Part shown: in pieces, positions 18,047 through 28,029 of the stretch
Layout: every line of letters starts with the position of its first letter
How positions within the stretch are numbered: the stretch's first letter is position 1
Assembly (NCBI RefSeq): GCF_000760595.1
Contig: NZ_BBNM01000008.1
Span: forward strand, 93,726 to 157,725
Direction: 5' to 3'
Source: Acinetobacter soli
GTDB lineage: Bacteria; Pseudomonadota; Gammaproteobacteria; Pseudomonadales; Moraxellaceae
DNA: 64,000 nt
Position numbers and translations under genes: made by a program
Notes under the pieces: model-generated
What the model saw: only the letters and a program-made list of their open reading frames with translations
Database searches by the model: none
What the model was told of the DNA's origin: nothing

Positions 18047-19335
18047 TTTATAACCTTCAATTTTAACTCAGTAAATGCTTCGCGCCAGTATTTAAATGGA
18101 CTATTTCCTGTTTTCAATATAACACAGAACATTGAGAAACAGATTATTAGCTCTACCAAAATATTTGCCAAAACAGCACCATAATTAGATAGAAATTTCA
18201 CAAAAAAGACAAAAACAAAAACATTGACTACAGATGAATACATAATAATCTTACTGAATGCTTTTTCTAAACCAGCAGGAATCATAATTAAATTTGCAAA
18301 TATTATAGCCAACATTACTAATATTGGTAATGGCGAAAATAATTTTAGCAAATACCCAGCTTCTTCAAACTCAGAACCAAATAATAAATTTACAATAAAA
18401 TTGGATAAAACAAAAATAATAAAACTTCCAGTAGAAAATAAAGCTAGTAATATATATATAATTTTCATTGTTGAAGCTAATGCATTAGCTTTATCTTCAT
18501 GAAACATCCTAACTTGATTTGGAAAAAAAGCATTACTAATCGGAGAACATAGACTAATTGAAGCTCGTATAAGCTTTTCAGCTATATAGTAATTTGCGAC
18601 CAAAGAAGGAGGTAGCATTAAACCAAGGAAAAAAGTATTACAACTTAAATATAGATTTCCAAAAATATTTGGAATAAAAATAATCCAACTATATTTTAAC
18701 TGTTTTATAAAAAAATCTTTTTCAGATATTTTCTTTTCAGAAAATTTAAATATTTTTAGTAACTTAGGTATTAATATAAATCCAGCTAATAAACCACCTG
18801 CTGATTGAAGAAAAACTGCCCAATATATATCAGCTTCAGTTTTAACACACAGCAGCAATAAAATAAATAGCAATACTCTAGATAAAATCTGAATAAAACT
18901 CACATATTTTAATTGCTCTAAACCCTGAAATAACCATTGCGGATAAATGATATTCCCTATTACAGCAGTACATGCTAACAAATATAAGATTAAATCATTT
19001 CCAATACGTTCGAAAAATAATCCTGACAGATATAATATAAAAATTAAAACACTCGAGAGAATAATTTTTATAATTGTTACAGTACCCCAGATTTCAAAAA
19101 GTTTATTATTATCATTTCTATAAACTGCTACATCTTTAGCAGCGCTCAAATTAAATCCAAAATCACTTAAAATCAGAAGTATTTGCGAAATAGCCATCGC
19201 AAATACTACTTTTCCTAAACTATCAGCACCTAAAACTCTTGCTAAGTAAGGTAAAGCCAATAACGGAAGTACTAAATTGATTAATTGTACCAATGTTAAT
19301 GATATAGCATTTTCTGTTATCTTATTTAGTTTCAT
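18043..19335 (-). CDS. wzx: Repeat-unit flippase Wzx
   Basis: A 430-residue protein with about 12 hydrophobic segments, of the polysaccharide-transport (PST/MOP) family. It opens with NAISLTLVQLINLVLPLLAL and PYLARVLGADSLGKVVFA, the usual Wzx beginning, and contains PQWLFQGLEQLKYVSFIQIL. It moves the undecaprenyl-linked repeat unit across the inner membrane. It follows rmlC by only 3 bases. GC drops sharply at this gene compared with rmlC. Confidence 0.9.
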   Translation of the reverse strand: MKLNKITENAISLTLVQLINLVLPLLALPYLARVLGADSLGKVVFAMAISQILLILSDFGFNLSAAKDVAVYRNDNNKLFEIWGTVTIIKIILSSVLIFILYLSGLFFERIGNDLILYLLACTAVIGNIIYPQWLFQGLEQLKYVSFIQILSRVLLFILLLLCVKTEADIYWAVFLQSAGGLLAGFILIPKLLKIFKFSEKKISEKDFFIKQLKYSWIIFIPNIFGNLYLSCNTFFLGLMLPPSLVANYYIAEKLIRASISLCSPISNAFFPNQVRMFHEDKANALASTMKIIYILLALFSTGSFIIFVLSNFIVNLLFGSEFEEAGYLLKLFSPLPILVMLAIIFANLIMIPAGLEKAFSKIIMYSSVVNVFVFVFFVKFLSNYGAVLANILVELIICFSMFCVILKTGNSPFKYWREAFTELKLKVIK

Positions 19336-19338
19336 AAC

Positions 19339-19905
19339 TTATTCGTCATTTTTTAACTCATGAAAGAAATTAGCTTTTTCATCTTTCTCAGTTAGCTTTA
19401 TATTCAATCCTTCTTCAATAGGCCAATCAATCGCAAGATCTGGATCATTCCATACAATACTTCTTTCACATTCCTTAGAGTAGTAATTCGTGGTCTTATA
19501 TAAAAACTGAGTATTATCTTCGAGTGCTATAAAGCCATGTGCAAAACCAGCAGGAATCCAAAACTGTTTGTGGTTTTCACCTGTAAGCTCAAGCCCTACC
19601 CACTCCCCAAATGTTGGTGAGTTTTCACGAATATCTACTGCCACATCCCACGCTCGGCCCTGTACCACACGTACCAGTTTACCTTGCGCATGCGGATTAA
19701 GCTGATAATGCAAACCGCGCAATACGCCTTTTTGTGAAAACGAGTGATTATCTTGTACAAATTGTGGCACATCTAAATCACGCTCAGTAAGCGCCTGCTC
19801 AAAGTTTTTTTGGTTAAAACTTTCCATAAACCAGCCACGGTCATCACCAAATACACGCGGCTCTAAAATGAGTAAACCATTGATTTTAGTTTCAATAATA
19901 TTCAT
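19339..19905 (-). CDS. rmlC: dTDP-4-dehydrorhamnose 3,5-epimerase
   Basis: A 188-residue cupin, the normal RmlC length. Visible landmarks are LEPRVFGDDRGWFMESFNQ, the catalytic-His segment SQKGVLRGLHYQ, and GKLVRVVQGRAWDVAVDIR and IPAGFAHGFIAL. It catalyses the third step to dTDP-L-rhamnose. Gene order rmlB-rmlD-rmlA-rmlC is standard for Acinetobacter K loci. Confidence 0.96.
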   Translation of the reverse strand: MNIIETKINGLLILEPRVFGDDRGWFMESFNQKNFEQALTERDLDVPQFVQDNHSFSQKGVLRGLHYQLNPHAQGKLVRVVQGRAWDVAVDIRENSPTFGEWVGLELTGENHKQFWIPAGFAHGFIALEDNTQFLYKTTNYYSKECERSIVWNDPDLAIDWPIEEGLNIKLTEKDEKANFFHELKNDE

Positions 19906-19972
19906 TACGACAATATCCAGTGTAGTTTATATGCAAGGCATCATGTTGATTTAGATAATGACTTGATTACAT

Positions 19973-20863
19973 TTATTTTGAATGTTCTTGATGCAATTTT
20001 AACAAGTACTGACCATATCCAGTTTTCTTAAAAAATTCACCACGTGCTTTAAGTTGGTTTAAATCGATCCAGCCATTGTTAAAAGAAATCTCTTCTAAAC
20101 TGGCAACTTTTAAACCCTGACGATGCTCAATGGTTTGTACAAACTGACTCGCTTCAATCAGTGAATCATGTGTACCTGTATCTAGCCATGCAAAACCTCG
20201 GCCAAGTACTTCTACATTTAGCGCTTGTTGCTGTAAATAAATATTATTTACGTCGGTAATTTCAAGCTCCCCGCGATGTGATGGTTTAATATTTTTGGCA
20301 ATCTCAACCACCGAATTGTCGTAAAAATATAAACCCGTCACTGCATAATTCGATTTTGGCTGCTCTGGTTTTTCTTCAATACTTAAAGCTTTACCCGATG
20401 CATCAAAATCGACCACACCAAAACGCTCTGGATCACTCACATAGTAGCCAAATACTGTTGCACCCGTCTGTTGCTCGGCTGCACGCTTGAGCTGCTGCCC
20501 AAAACTTTGACCGTAAAAAATATTGTCACCCAAAATTAGGGTGACATTATCTTGACCAATAAACTCTTCGCCCAAAATAAATGCTTGAGCAAGCCCGTCA
20601 GGAGACGGTTGAACTTTGTAAGAGAGTTTGATTCCAAGTTCTTCCCCCGTACCTAAAAGTTTTTCAAAATTTGGTAAGTCTTCTGGGGTAGATATAATTA
20701 AAATTTCACTAATCCCTGCCAGCATAAGTACAGACAGTGGATAATAAATCATGGGTTTGTCATAAATTGGGAGTAGCTGTTTTGATGTACCCATGGTAAT
20801 TGGATACAAGCGTGTGCCAGAGCCGCCCGCTAAAATAATCCCTTTACGGTTTGTTTGTGTCAT
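19973..20863 (-). CDS. rmlA: Glucose-1-phosphate thymidylyltransferase
   Basis: A 296-residue RmlA. It has the [20 protein letters not shown] nucleotide-binding motif, the substrate segment [20 protein letters not shown], the metal-site [10 protein letters not shown] and the [14 protein letters not shown] motif. It makes dTDP-glucose, the first step of the rhamnose pathway. Its start overlaps the end of rmlD by 4 bases. Confidence 0.97.
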   Translation of the reverse strand: MTQTNRKGIILAGGSGTRLYPITMGTSKQLLPIYDKPMIYYPLSVLMLAGISEILIISTPEDLPNFEKLLGTGEELGIKLSYKVQPSPDGLAQAFILGEEFIGQDNVTLILGDNIFYGQSFGQQLKRAAEQQTGATVFGYYVSDPERFGVVDFDASGKALSIEEKPEQPKSNYAVTGLYFYDNSVVEIAKNIKPSHRGELEITDVNNIYLQQQALNVEVLGRGFAWLDTGTHDSLIEASQFVQTIEHRQGLKVASLEEISFNNGWIDLNQLKARGEFFKKTGYGQYLLKLHQEHSK

Positions 20864-21768
20864 GGGAGAAGTTCCTCTAATACTTGTGTTACACCTTGCT
20901 GCCAGTGAGGAAGATGCAATTTAAAATTTTGTTCTAGCTTGTTGGTGTTTAAACGTGAATTAAGCGGGCGTTTTGCCGGTGTTGGGTATGCCGATGTTTC
21001 AATGGGATTTACTTTATTTAAAGCTAAAACTTGTCCTGCATGTCGTGCATGTGCAAAAACAAATTGAGCGTAATCATGCCATGTGGTTTCACCTTTTGGC
21101 GCCAAATGATAATGACCATGCAGATTTTGTTTTTCAGTTTCAGATTGTAAGGTGTAATAGCGAATCGCTTGAGCCGTAACATCAGCAATCAGTGCTGCGC
21201 CTGTAGGCACCCCAACCTGATCATGAATGATACTCAGCTCTTCTTTGGTCTGAGCCAGTTTGAGCATGGTTTTTATAAAGTTATTGCCTCGTGCGGCATA
21301 TACCCAGCAGGTACGAAAGTTTAAAAACCGAACATTGCTCTGTTCAAGTGCTAACTCGCCTTCACGTTTGGTGAGGCCATAGTAATTCACTGGTGAGGTT
21401 TGATCATCTTCATTCCATGGAGTAATACCTTCTCCACTAAAAACATAGTCAGTCGAGTAATGAATCAACAGTGCATGATGCTTTTTGCACTCACTAGCCA
21501 AATGCTTCACTGCTTGCGCATTGATAAGCTGTGCCTGTTGCTGATCAGATTCGGCTTTATCAACTGCAGTATATGCGGTGGCATTCACGACGATATCTGG
21601 ATTAATTTTATCAAACACATCAGAAATGGCAGCAAAATCTGCAACATTGCCACTGAAGCCTTCAGATGACATATTACGATCAAGTGTAACCACTTCGCCA
21701 AGCGGTTGGAGTGCGCGTTGCAACTCCCATCCAACTTGACCATTTTTTCCAAGCAACAGTATTTTCAT
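20860..21768 (-). CDS. rmlD: dTDP-4-dehydrorhamnose reductase
   Basis: A 302-residue SDR reductase. ATG 21768 starts [20 protein letters not shown], the expected NADPH-binding N-terminus. The [10 protein letters not shown] motif and the YGLTKREGE catalytic YxxxK are visible. It is the last enzyme of dTDP-L-rhamnose synthesis, between rmlB and rmlA in the same operon. Confidence 0.96.
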   Translation of the reverse strand: MKILLLGKNGQVGWELQRALQPLGEVVTLDRNMSSEGFSGNVADFAAISDVFDKINPDIVVNATAYTAVDKAESDQQQAQLINAQAVKHLASECKKHHALLIHYSTDYVFSGEGITPWNEDDQTSPVNYYGLTKREGELALEQSNVRFLNFRTCWVYAARGNNFIKTMLKLAQTKEELSIIHDQVGVPTGAALIADVTAQAIRYYTLQSETEKQNLHGHYHLAPKGETTWHDYAQFVFAHARHAGQVLALNKVNPIETSAYPTPAKRPLNSRLNTNKLEQNFKLHLPHWQQGVTQVLEELLP

Positions 21769-21781
21769 AGTTTCACGCAAC

Positions 21782-22864
21782 TTAATTCATCTTTTCGGTG
21801 GTTGTATACTGTTGCTGAATCCAGTTTTGATATTCACCACTTTGAATATGCTGTACCCAGTCTTGATTGTTTAAGTACCACTGCACTGTTTTTCTAAGGC
21901 CTGTCTTAAAGCTTTCTTGCGGCACCCAGCCTAAATCTTGCTGGATTTTACTTGCATCAATCGCATAGCGCAAATCATGTCCCGGACGATCTGTCACATA
22001 AGTGATCAGGTCCTGATAACGTGCTAAAGCTTCAGGTTTGTTTGGAGCAAGCTCTTCTAAAAGTTCGCAAATTGCTTTTACCACATCAATATTTTTTTGC
22101 TCGTTGTGACCGCCAATGTTGTAAGTTTCACCCACTGCTGCTTCTGTGACTACTTTATAAAGTGCGCGGGCATGATCTTCTACATACAACCAGTCACGAA
22201 TTTGTGTACCATTTCCATATACAGGTAGTGGCTTACCCGCCAGTGCATTTAAAATCACCAGCGGAATGAGTTTTTCAGGGAAATGGAACGGCCCATAGTT
22301 GTTTGAACAATTGGTGAGTACAACTGGTAAGCCGTACGTACGGTACCATGCTCTAACCAAGTGATCCGAACTGGCTTTACTGGCAGAGTAAGGTGAACTT
22401 GGAGCATAAGGTGTTGTTTCTAAAAACAGATCTTCTGTACCTTCTAAATCGCCATACACTTCATCTGTTGAAATATGATGAAATCGAAATGCTTGTTTTT
22501 TATTTTGATCTAGTTGATTCCAGTAATGGCGTGCTGCCTCAAGTAGTTGGTAGGTACCAATAATATTGGTTTCAATAAACGCCGCAGGGCCAGTAATTGA
22601 ACGGTCGACATGCGATTCAGCAGCTAAATGCATCACAGCATCGGGTTGGAAATTTTCAAATAATTCATCTAAAGCAGCACGATCACAAATATCGGTTTGT
22701 GAAAATGTGTACCGTGGATGATGTGCGACTGAAGCAAGTGACTCTAAGTTGCCTGCATAGGTGAGTTTATCGACATTTAATACTTCGTTTTCTGTATTTT
22801 CAATAACATGACGAATAACGGCTGAACCAATAAAACCCGCGCCACCTGTAATTAATATTTTCAT
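21782..22864 (-). CDS. rmlB: dTDP-glucose 4,6-dehydratase
   Basis: A 360-residue extended SDR with [42 protein letters not shown] and the catalytic [15 protein letters not shown]. It forms dTDP-4-keto-6-deoxyglucose. It is the first gene of the minus-strand rml-wzx block; an AGGAAA ribosome site stands 3-4 bases before its ATG. It faces away from wza across a 465-base promoter region. Confidence 0.97.
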   Translation of the reverse strand: MKILITGGAGFIGSAVIRHVIENTENEVLNVDKLTYAGNLESLASVAHHPRYTFSQTDICDRAALDELFENFQPDAVMHLAAESHVDRSITGPAAFIETNIIGTYQLLEAARHYWNQLDQNKKQAFRFHHISTDEVYGDLEGTEDLFLETTPYAPSSPYSASKASSDHLVRAWYRTYGLPVVLTNCSNNYGPFHFPEKLIPLVILNALAGKPLPVYGNGTQIRDWLYVEDHARALYKVVTEAAVGETYNIGGHNEQKNIDVVKAICELLEELAPNKPEALARYQDLITYVTDRPGHDLRYAIDASKIQQDLGWVPQESFKTGLRKTVQWYLNNQDWVQHIQSGEYQNWIQQQYTTTEKMN

Positions 22865-23329
22865 ATATTTCCTGTAATACGACTTAAATGCTTGATCTAT
22901 CAGTTGGTTGATTCATCTTATGGAAGAAATCGTCTTTATCTATGTTTAAAATAGAATATGTTTATGACATATTTGATAAAAACCGTTATCTGGCCTTTAT
23001 CTCTTTAAAAAATTTAATTTACAACTTAAATTCATATTTAACTTAGCCGCAAATAATAGCTTCGATTTCAAGGTTTTTAAATAGAAAACTTCAAGCATTT
23101 AAAGCAATTTTCTCAAGCATGAGCACTATAGTTGTAAAAAAGTAAAAAATGACGAGAGAAGATCATTTTGCCAATAGTGTGAAGGCTTTTTCGTTCAGAC
23201 TCATTTTTTCGCTAAACATACAAACTTAAGTTGAAAACGCTATAACTCTCATAAATTATGGTCTAGAATGTCGCGTTATAACGACATTTTAAAATATCAC
23301 GCTAAAGCTTACAATCTAAGGGTTTCAAT
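22865..23329. promoter_or_regulatory. Divergent control region between the K locus (rmlB) and wza-wzb-wzc
   Basis: 465 bases of AT-rich sequence without a plausible gene. It must hold the outward promoters for both capsule transcripts. A 10-base perfect palindrome, CGTTATAACG at 23274-23283, sits about 47 bases before the wza start and could be an operator. I did not see a JUMPstart/ops element, which Acinetobacter K loci normally lack. Confidence 0.5.
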
Positions 23330-24433
23330 GTGAAGTATAAAAGCACTTTACTTTTTTTATCGTCCTGTTTTATAGGTTTATCAGGTTGTGCCGTTACTTC
23401 AGGTTTGCAAACACACGACATACCTGAACAAGGCACTTATGTAACCGATCAGGGCGCTCAGGTTTCAATTGTACAGCTCAACCAAACCAATTTGCCTAAA
23501 CTACAGCCCGCTGAAAATATTCGCTATCAATCGGATATTGCAGCTTTATTTAGAACATCACACCAGTTATACCGCTTAAGAGCAGGTGATGTTTTATCTA
23601 TACAGCTTTGGGCCTATCCTGAAATTACACCTCCTCTTCAAGATGGAAATAACATTAAAGGCATTGGTTACCCTATTGATAGTAATGGGAGTATCTACTT
23701 ACCCTTAATTGGAAAAGTACAAGCACAGGGTAAAAGTGTTTCCGAGCTGACTCAGCACCTCCGCTCCAGATTTGCTCAGTACTTAAAAGCGCCAGATGTC
23801 GTGGTTCGTGTACTCTCTTATGAAGGTAGCCGTTACTTTGTAAATGGCCAAGTCATGAAAAGCGGACAATATACCTTAAATGATCAGCCAATCAGTATTT
23901 ACACAGCGCTCAGTATGGCCGGTGGCGTAAATACCGAAACAGGTGACAATACCTCTATTCAGCTCATTCGTAATGGTAAAACCTTCGATTTAAATGCAAT
24001 AAGCCTAGAAAAACAGGGTTATTCTTTACACAATTTATTGATTCAACCCAACGATACGATTTTTGTAAATACCAAACAAAATCAGAAACTTTACGTGATG
24101 GGTGAGTCGAACAAAAGTCAAGCACTTGCTTTACGCGATCAGGGCATGACTTTAAGTGATGTACTGGGTGAAAGCGAAGGGATTAACCCATATTCGGCTA
24201 GTGCTGCCCGAATTTACGTGATGCGTACGAACTTACAAGATCGTACGTCAAAGCTGTATCATTTAGATTTGTCTAACCTCGGCAACTTGGCTTTGGCCAA
24301 TCAGTTCCAGATGCAAAAAAATGATATTGTGTATATCGATGCAACGGGCCTGACTCGCTGGCAACGTGTGATTGGGCAAATCGTTCCATTCGCAAGCGCA
24401 ATTTATTCATTTAAGATTCTTGGAAATAACTAA
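23330..24433 (+). CDS. wza: Outer-membrane polysaccharide export lipoprotein
   Basis: A 367-residue protein starting with GTG (the ATG two bases earlier is followed at once by a stop). The lipoprotein signal is LLFLSSCFIGLSGC with the lipobox LSGC. The poly-export domain (LRAGDVLSIQLWAYPEITPP) and SLBB-like domains (YFVNGQVMKSGQYTL) follow, then a C-terminal helix segment (VIGQIVPFASAIYSF) for the outer-membrane barrel. It forms the octameric channel for capsule export. The stop is one base before the wzb start. Confidence 0.95.
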   Translation: MKYKSTLLFLSSCFIGLSGCAVTSGLQTHDIPEQGTYVTDQGAQVSIVQLNQTNLPKLQPAENIRYQSDIAALFRTSHQLYRLRAGDVLSIQLWAYPEITPPLQDGNNIKGIGYPIDSNGSIYLPLIGKVQAQGKSVSELTQHLRSRFAQYLKAPDVVVRVLSYEGSRYFVNGQVMKSGQYTLNDQPISIYTALSMAGGVNTETGDNTSIQLIRNGKTFDLNAISLEKQGYSLHNLLIQPNDTIFVNTKQNQKLYVMGESNKSQALALRDQGMTLSDVLGESEGINPYSASAARIYVMRTNLQDRTSKLYHLDLSNLGNLALANQFQMQKNDIVYIDATGLTRWQRVIGQIVPFASAIYSFKILGNN

Positions 24434-24434
24434 A

Positions 24435-24863
24435 ATGCAAATCCAAAATGTTTTGGTCATTTGTGTGGGTAATATTTGCCGCAGCCCGATGGCCGAATAT
24501 CTGCTAAAACAAAAGCATCCTGAGTTACATATAGAATCGGCCGGTATTTCTGGTTTGACTGGCCATAGTGCAGATGATAAAGCCATTCAATGTATGGATG
24601 CCTTAAATATTGATATGCGCAACCATGTGGCACGTAAGTTGAATGCAGAGATGATCAAGAAAGCCGATCTTGTGCTAGTCATGAGCAATAATCAGCAAAA
24701 GCACATTGAGCAGACTTGGCCATTTGCCAAGGGCAAAACCTTTCGACTTGGGCATTGGAAAGGGCAGAATGTACCCGACCCATATCAGCATGATCAGGCC
24801 TTTTTTGACCAAACTTGTATCAACATTCAGTCGTATGTCGCGGACTGGGCATCACATCTATAA
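24435..24863 (+). CDS. wzb: Low-molecular-weight protein tyrosine phosphatase
   Basis: A 142-residue LMW-PTP. The P-loop CVGNICRS places the catalytic cysteine at residue 10 and arginine at 16, and the general-acid region is VPDPYQHD near the C-terminus. ATG 24435 is one base after the wza stop; the longer in-frame extension lies inside wza. It dephosphorylates Wzc and so controls capsule polymerisation and export. Confidence 0.95.
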   Translation: MQIQNVLVICVGNICRSPMAEYLLKQKHPELHIESAGISGLTGHSADDKAIQCMDALNIDMRNHVARKLNAEMIKKADLVLVMSNNQQKHIEQTWPFAKGKTFRLGHWKGQNVPDPYQHDQAFFDQTCINIQSYVADWASHL

Positions 24864-24886
24864 TTTGAAGAAGTAACATCGACACT

Positions 24887-27079
24887 ATGAGCCAAAATTC
24901 AAATACCAATGAAGACACAATCGATCTAAAAGAGTTGCTCTTCTCCTTAATTGCACAATGGAAATTGATTGCCGTCTGCACCTTATTCTGTCTTATTTGC
25001 GCCCTTCTTTATCTGCGGGTTTCTCCAAGTATTTATGCGACAGATGCCATGATACAAGTTGAAGACAGTAAAAGCGCTGCATCTCAAGCACTTTTAGGCG
25101 AGCTTGGAAACATCGCTGGTGGTGCAGGTCAAAAATCCCCAGCAGACGCTGAGATTGAAATTTTAAAGTCCAGATTAGTGCTTGGTAATGTTATTCAAAA
25201 TTTAAATTTAAATATTCAAATAACAGATACCCAAGATACACTTCTTCACCGACTGTTTAATGGTGATAATACTCAAATCGATTACTCACACAAAGGCGTA
25301 GAATATAAAGATCCAACACATGCTTTCTTTATTCAACGTTTAGATGTACCTGAGTACTATCTTGATAAACCCTTAAACTTAGAATTTAAACCTCAAACGC
25401 AGCAATTTAGTTTGAGCTATAAGGATATGCCTGTTTTTGAAGGCACGTTAAACAAAGAGAATATTCTTAAAGATGCTAAAGGCACATGGCAGGTACGAAT
25501 CGACAGTCAAGTACCTTTTAATCGTACTTTTATACTTCGTCGTTTATCTGTCCCGACAGCAGTGAAAGAACTCACTCAAAACTACGCAGTGGCTGAAAAA
25601 GGCAAACTCACTGGTGTAGTGGGGCTCACTTACCAAGGCCAAGATCCTGTACATATTACGCAAGTACTCAACAATATTTTAACGGTGTACCATGCGCAAA
25701 ATATCGAGCGTAAGTCTTTAGAGGCACAGCAAACGCTAAGCTTTCTAGACAAACAATTGCCAGAACTTAAAAAGCAGCTTGAAGAGTCTGAGCTTAAGTT
25801 TAATAAATTCCGTGAACAATACAATACAGTTGATGTCACACAGGAATCTGAACTGTTCTTGAAGCAAAATATTGCACTCGAAACTACAAAAATCGAGCTC
25901 AAACAAAAACAAGCCGAACTTGCAGCAAAATATACCAGTGATCATCCACTCATGGCTGAAATCAATGCTCAGCTCGATGCTGTGAATAAAAAGTCTGCCG
26001 AGTTAAATGCCACGATTAAAAGACTACCAGAGTTACAGCGCCAGTATCTGCAATATTATCGTGATGTAAAGGTCAATACGGAACTCTATACCAATTTACT
26101 CAATAACTATCAGCAGCTTAAAGTTGCGAATGCAGGTGAGATTGGCAATGTACGAGTGATCGATACCGCAATCGAACCTGTGAAACCAATTAAACCTAAG
26201 AAATTAATTGTGTTAATTTTATCTCTTTTTGTGGGGGGTTTTATTGGTGTACTGATTGCATTGATGCGTAAAATGCTCCGTACAGGCATTAAAGACTCTG
26301 CACAAATCGAAAATGAACTCGACCTGCCTGTGTATGCAACGGTACCCCGCTCGCCTATTCAGGAAAGTCGAATCAAATTGCTTAAAAAGAATAAAAGTAT
26401 TCCAATTTTATCGATTAAAAACAGCGACGATATTGCAATTGAAAGCTTGCGTAGTATGCGTACCGCTATTCACTTTGCTTTGGCAAATGCAAAAAATAAT
26501 TTGATTATGATTGCAGGCCCAGCGCCTGAAGTAGGTAAGTCGTTTGTTTCGGTGAACTTGGCGGCGATATTGGCACAGAGTAATAAACGCGTGCTGTTGA
26601 TTGATGCAGACTTACGCCGTGGGTACCTAAACAAATACTTTAATGTCGAGATTAAACCTGGCTTATCGGAATATTTAAGTGATGAGGCCAGCTTTGAGTC
26701 GATCATTCATCATTCTGAAGTGGCTGGTTTAGACATGATTACTCGAGGTAAAAGCCCGGCGAATCCGTCTGAAATGCTCGGCTCTGCTAAATTTAAAGCC
26801 TTTCTTGATGAAATCATGCCGCTTTATGATCATATCTTGATTGATACGCCGCCAGTACTTGCTGTAACCGATGGTATTATCATTTCACAATATGCAGGGG
26901 TAAACCTGATCATTGCACGTCATAATAAGACGCAAATGAAAGAGCTTGAATTAACCGTAAGTCGCTTCGAACAGGCAGGCGTGAAAGTGAATGGCTTTAT
27001 TTTAAATGATATCGAGAAGTCGAGTGGCGGCTATGGATACAACTATGCCTATAGCTATACCGCGGCAAAAGATGATTGA
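24887..27079 (+). CDS. wzc: Polysaccharide co-polymerase / tyrosine kinase
   Basis: A 730-residue BY-kinase. The N-terminal Wzz-type domain is bounded by two membrane segments (near residues 25-45 and 435-455). The cytoplasmic kinase has Walker A (PAPEVGKSF, near 545-553), Walker A' (VLLIDADLRRG) and Walker B (HILIDTPPV). The C-terminus is tyrosine-rich (GYGYNYAYSY), the autophosphorylation cluster removed by Wzb. It works with Wza and Wzy to set chain length and export. A strong terminator follows. Confidence 0.96.
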   Translation: MSQNSNTNEDTIDLKELLFSLIAQWKLIAVCTLFCLICALLYLRVSPSIYATDAMIQVEDSKSAASQALLGELGNIAGGAGQKSPADAEIEILKSRLVLGNVIQNLNLNIQITDTQDTLLHRLFNGDNTQIDYSHKGVEYKDPTHAFFIQRLDVPEYYLDKPLNLEFKPQTQQFSLSYKDMPVFEGTLNKENILKDAKGTWQVRIDSQVPFNRTFILRRLSVPTAVKELTQNYAVAEKGKLTGVVGLTYQGQDPVHITQVLNNILTVYHAQNIERKSLEAQQTLSFLDKQLPELKKQLEESELKFNKFREQYNTVDVTQESELFLKQNIALETTKIELKQKQAELAAKYTSDHPLMAEINAQLDAVNKKSAELNATIKRLPELQRQYLQYYRDVKVNTELYTNLLNNYQQLKVANAGEIGNVRVIDTAIEPVKPIKPKKLIVLILSLFVGGFIGVLIALMRKMLRTGIKDSAQIENELDLPVYATVPRSPIQESRIKLLKKNKSIPILSIKNSDDIAIESLRSMRTAIHFALANAKNNLIMIAGPAPEVGKSFVSVNLAAILAQSNKRVLLIDADLRRGYLNKYFNVEIKPGLSEYLSDEASFESIIHHSEVAGLDMITRGKSPANPSEMLGSAKFKAFLDEIMPLYDHILIDTPPVLAVTDGIIISQYAGVNLIIARHNKTQMKELELTVSRFEQAGVKVNGFILNDIEKSSGGYGYNYAYSYTAAKDD

Positions 27080-27100
27080 TCATCTAATCTAATAAACTCA

Positions 27101-27130
27101 AAAAAGCCGAATCACATGATTCGGCTTTTT
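27101..27130 (+). terminator. Rho-independent terminator after wzc
   Basis: AAAAAGCCGAATCA (27101-27114) pairs perfectly with TGATTCGGCTTTTT (27117-27130), ending in a T run. It closes the wza-wzb-wzc operon 22 bases after the wzc stop. Confidence 0.92.
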
Positions 27131-27260
27131 CGTTTAAACAACGCAAACAGTATAAAAATCCACTCGTTTTTTTTTACAAACATTATATGCTAAACGGATG
27201 CATGCTAAGATCACATGTATTTTCAACATGATCAAATAAACATCTTTTTTGGAACATTGT

Positions 27261-27968
27261 ATGAGTAAAGCCTTACCCGTTGCTGTCGCTATCATTTTAG
27301 GCGGTGCTGCACTTATTCCTGTTTATTACGCGACTCAGCATCCTGCAACAAACGTAGGCAGCAAGGCTGATCAAAATGCGTCTCCGGTGCAAAAAATCAG
27401 CTATGCGCTCGGTTATGAAGTTGCCAACCAAACACCTGCAGAGCTTGATGTTAATGCATTTGTACAAGGTATTCGTGATGGTCATGCTCATACACCTGCA
27501 GCCTACACGCAAGAGCAGCTTCAAGCCGCCTATACTGCTTACCAGCAAGAAGCGCAGCAAAAAGAGCTTGAGCATGCCAAAAAGTCTGAATCGAGTAGCA
27601 ATGACTTCTTAGCCGAAAATGCTAAAAAAGAAGGTGTTAAAACCACAGCATCAGGCTTGCAATACAAAATTATTACCGAGGGTACAGGTAAACGTCCAAC
27701 AGCCACGTCTGTGGTCAAAGTACACTACAAAGGTCAGCTCACCGATGGTAAGGTCTTCGATAGCTCGTATGATCGCGGCGAGCCAGTTGAATTCCCGCTC
27801 AATAAAGTGATTCCGGGCTGGACCGAAGGTTTGCAACTGCTCAAAGAAGGCGGCAAAGCGACTTTTTATATTCCGGCAAAACTCGGTTATGGCGAACAAG
27901 GTGTTCCAGGCATGATCCCGGCCAACAGCACCCTGATTTTTGATGTTGAGCTTCTCGAAGTAAAATAA
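27261..27968 (+). CDS. fkpA: FKBP-type peptidyl-prolyl isomerase, FkpA-like (first copy)
   Basis: A 235-residue protein. ATG 27261 begins with a membrane/signal segment (LPVAVAIILGGAALIPVYYA). An FkpA N-terminal dimerisation part (QKISYALGYEVANQT) is followed by a charged helical linker and a C-terminal FKBP domain (VKVHYKGQLTDGKVFDSSYD, NKVIPGWTEGLQLLKEGGKA, YGEQGVPGMIPANSTLIFDV). It acts in the periplasm as a foldase. It marks the right border of Acinetobacter K loci. A close paralogue follows at 28030. Confidence 0.93.
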   Translation: MSKALPVAVAIILGGAALIPVYYATQHPATNVGSKADQNASPVQKISYALGYEVANQTPAELDVNAFVQGIRDGHAHTPAAYTQEQLQAAYTAYQQEAQQKELEHAKKSESSSNDFLAENAKKEGVKTTASGLQYKIITEGTGKRPTATSVVKVHYKGQLTDGKVFDSSYDRGEPVEFPLNKVIPGWTEGLQLLKEGGKATFYIPAKLGYGEQGVPGMIPANSTLIFDVELLEVK

Positions 27969-27975
27969 TCGCTCA

Positions 27976-28006
27976 AAGGAGAGTCATGTACTCTCCTTGT
28001 TTTTTA
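27976..28006 (+). terminator. Rho-independent terminator after the first FKBP gene
   Basis: AAGGAGAGT (27976-27984) pairs with ACTCTCCTT (27990-27998), loop of 5, followed by GTTTTTTAT. It separates the two FKBP genes transcriptionally, at least in part. Confidence 0.85.
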
Positions 28007-28029
28007 TATGACACATAATTTGGATAAAA

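Noticed and set aside
22865..23329. JUMPstart/ops anti-termination element upstream of the capsule locus
   Set aside because: I looked for GGCGGTAG-like sequence and saw none; Acinetobacter K loci are not known to use it.
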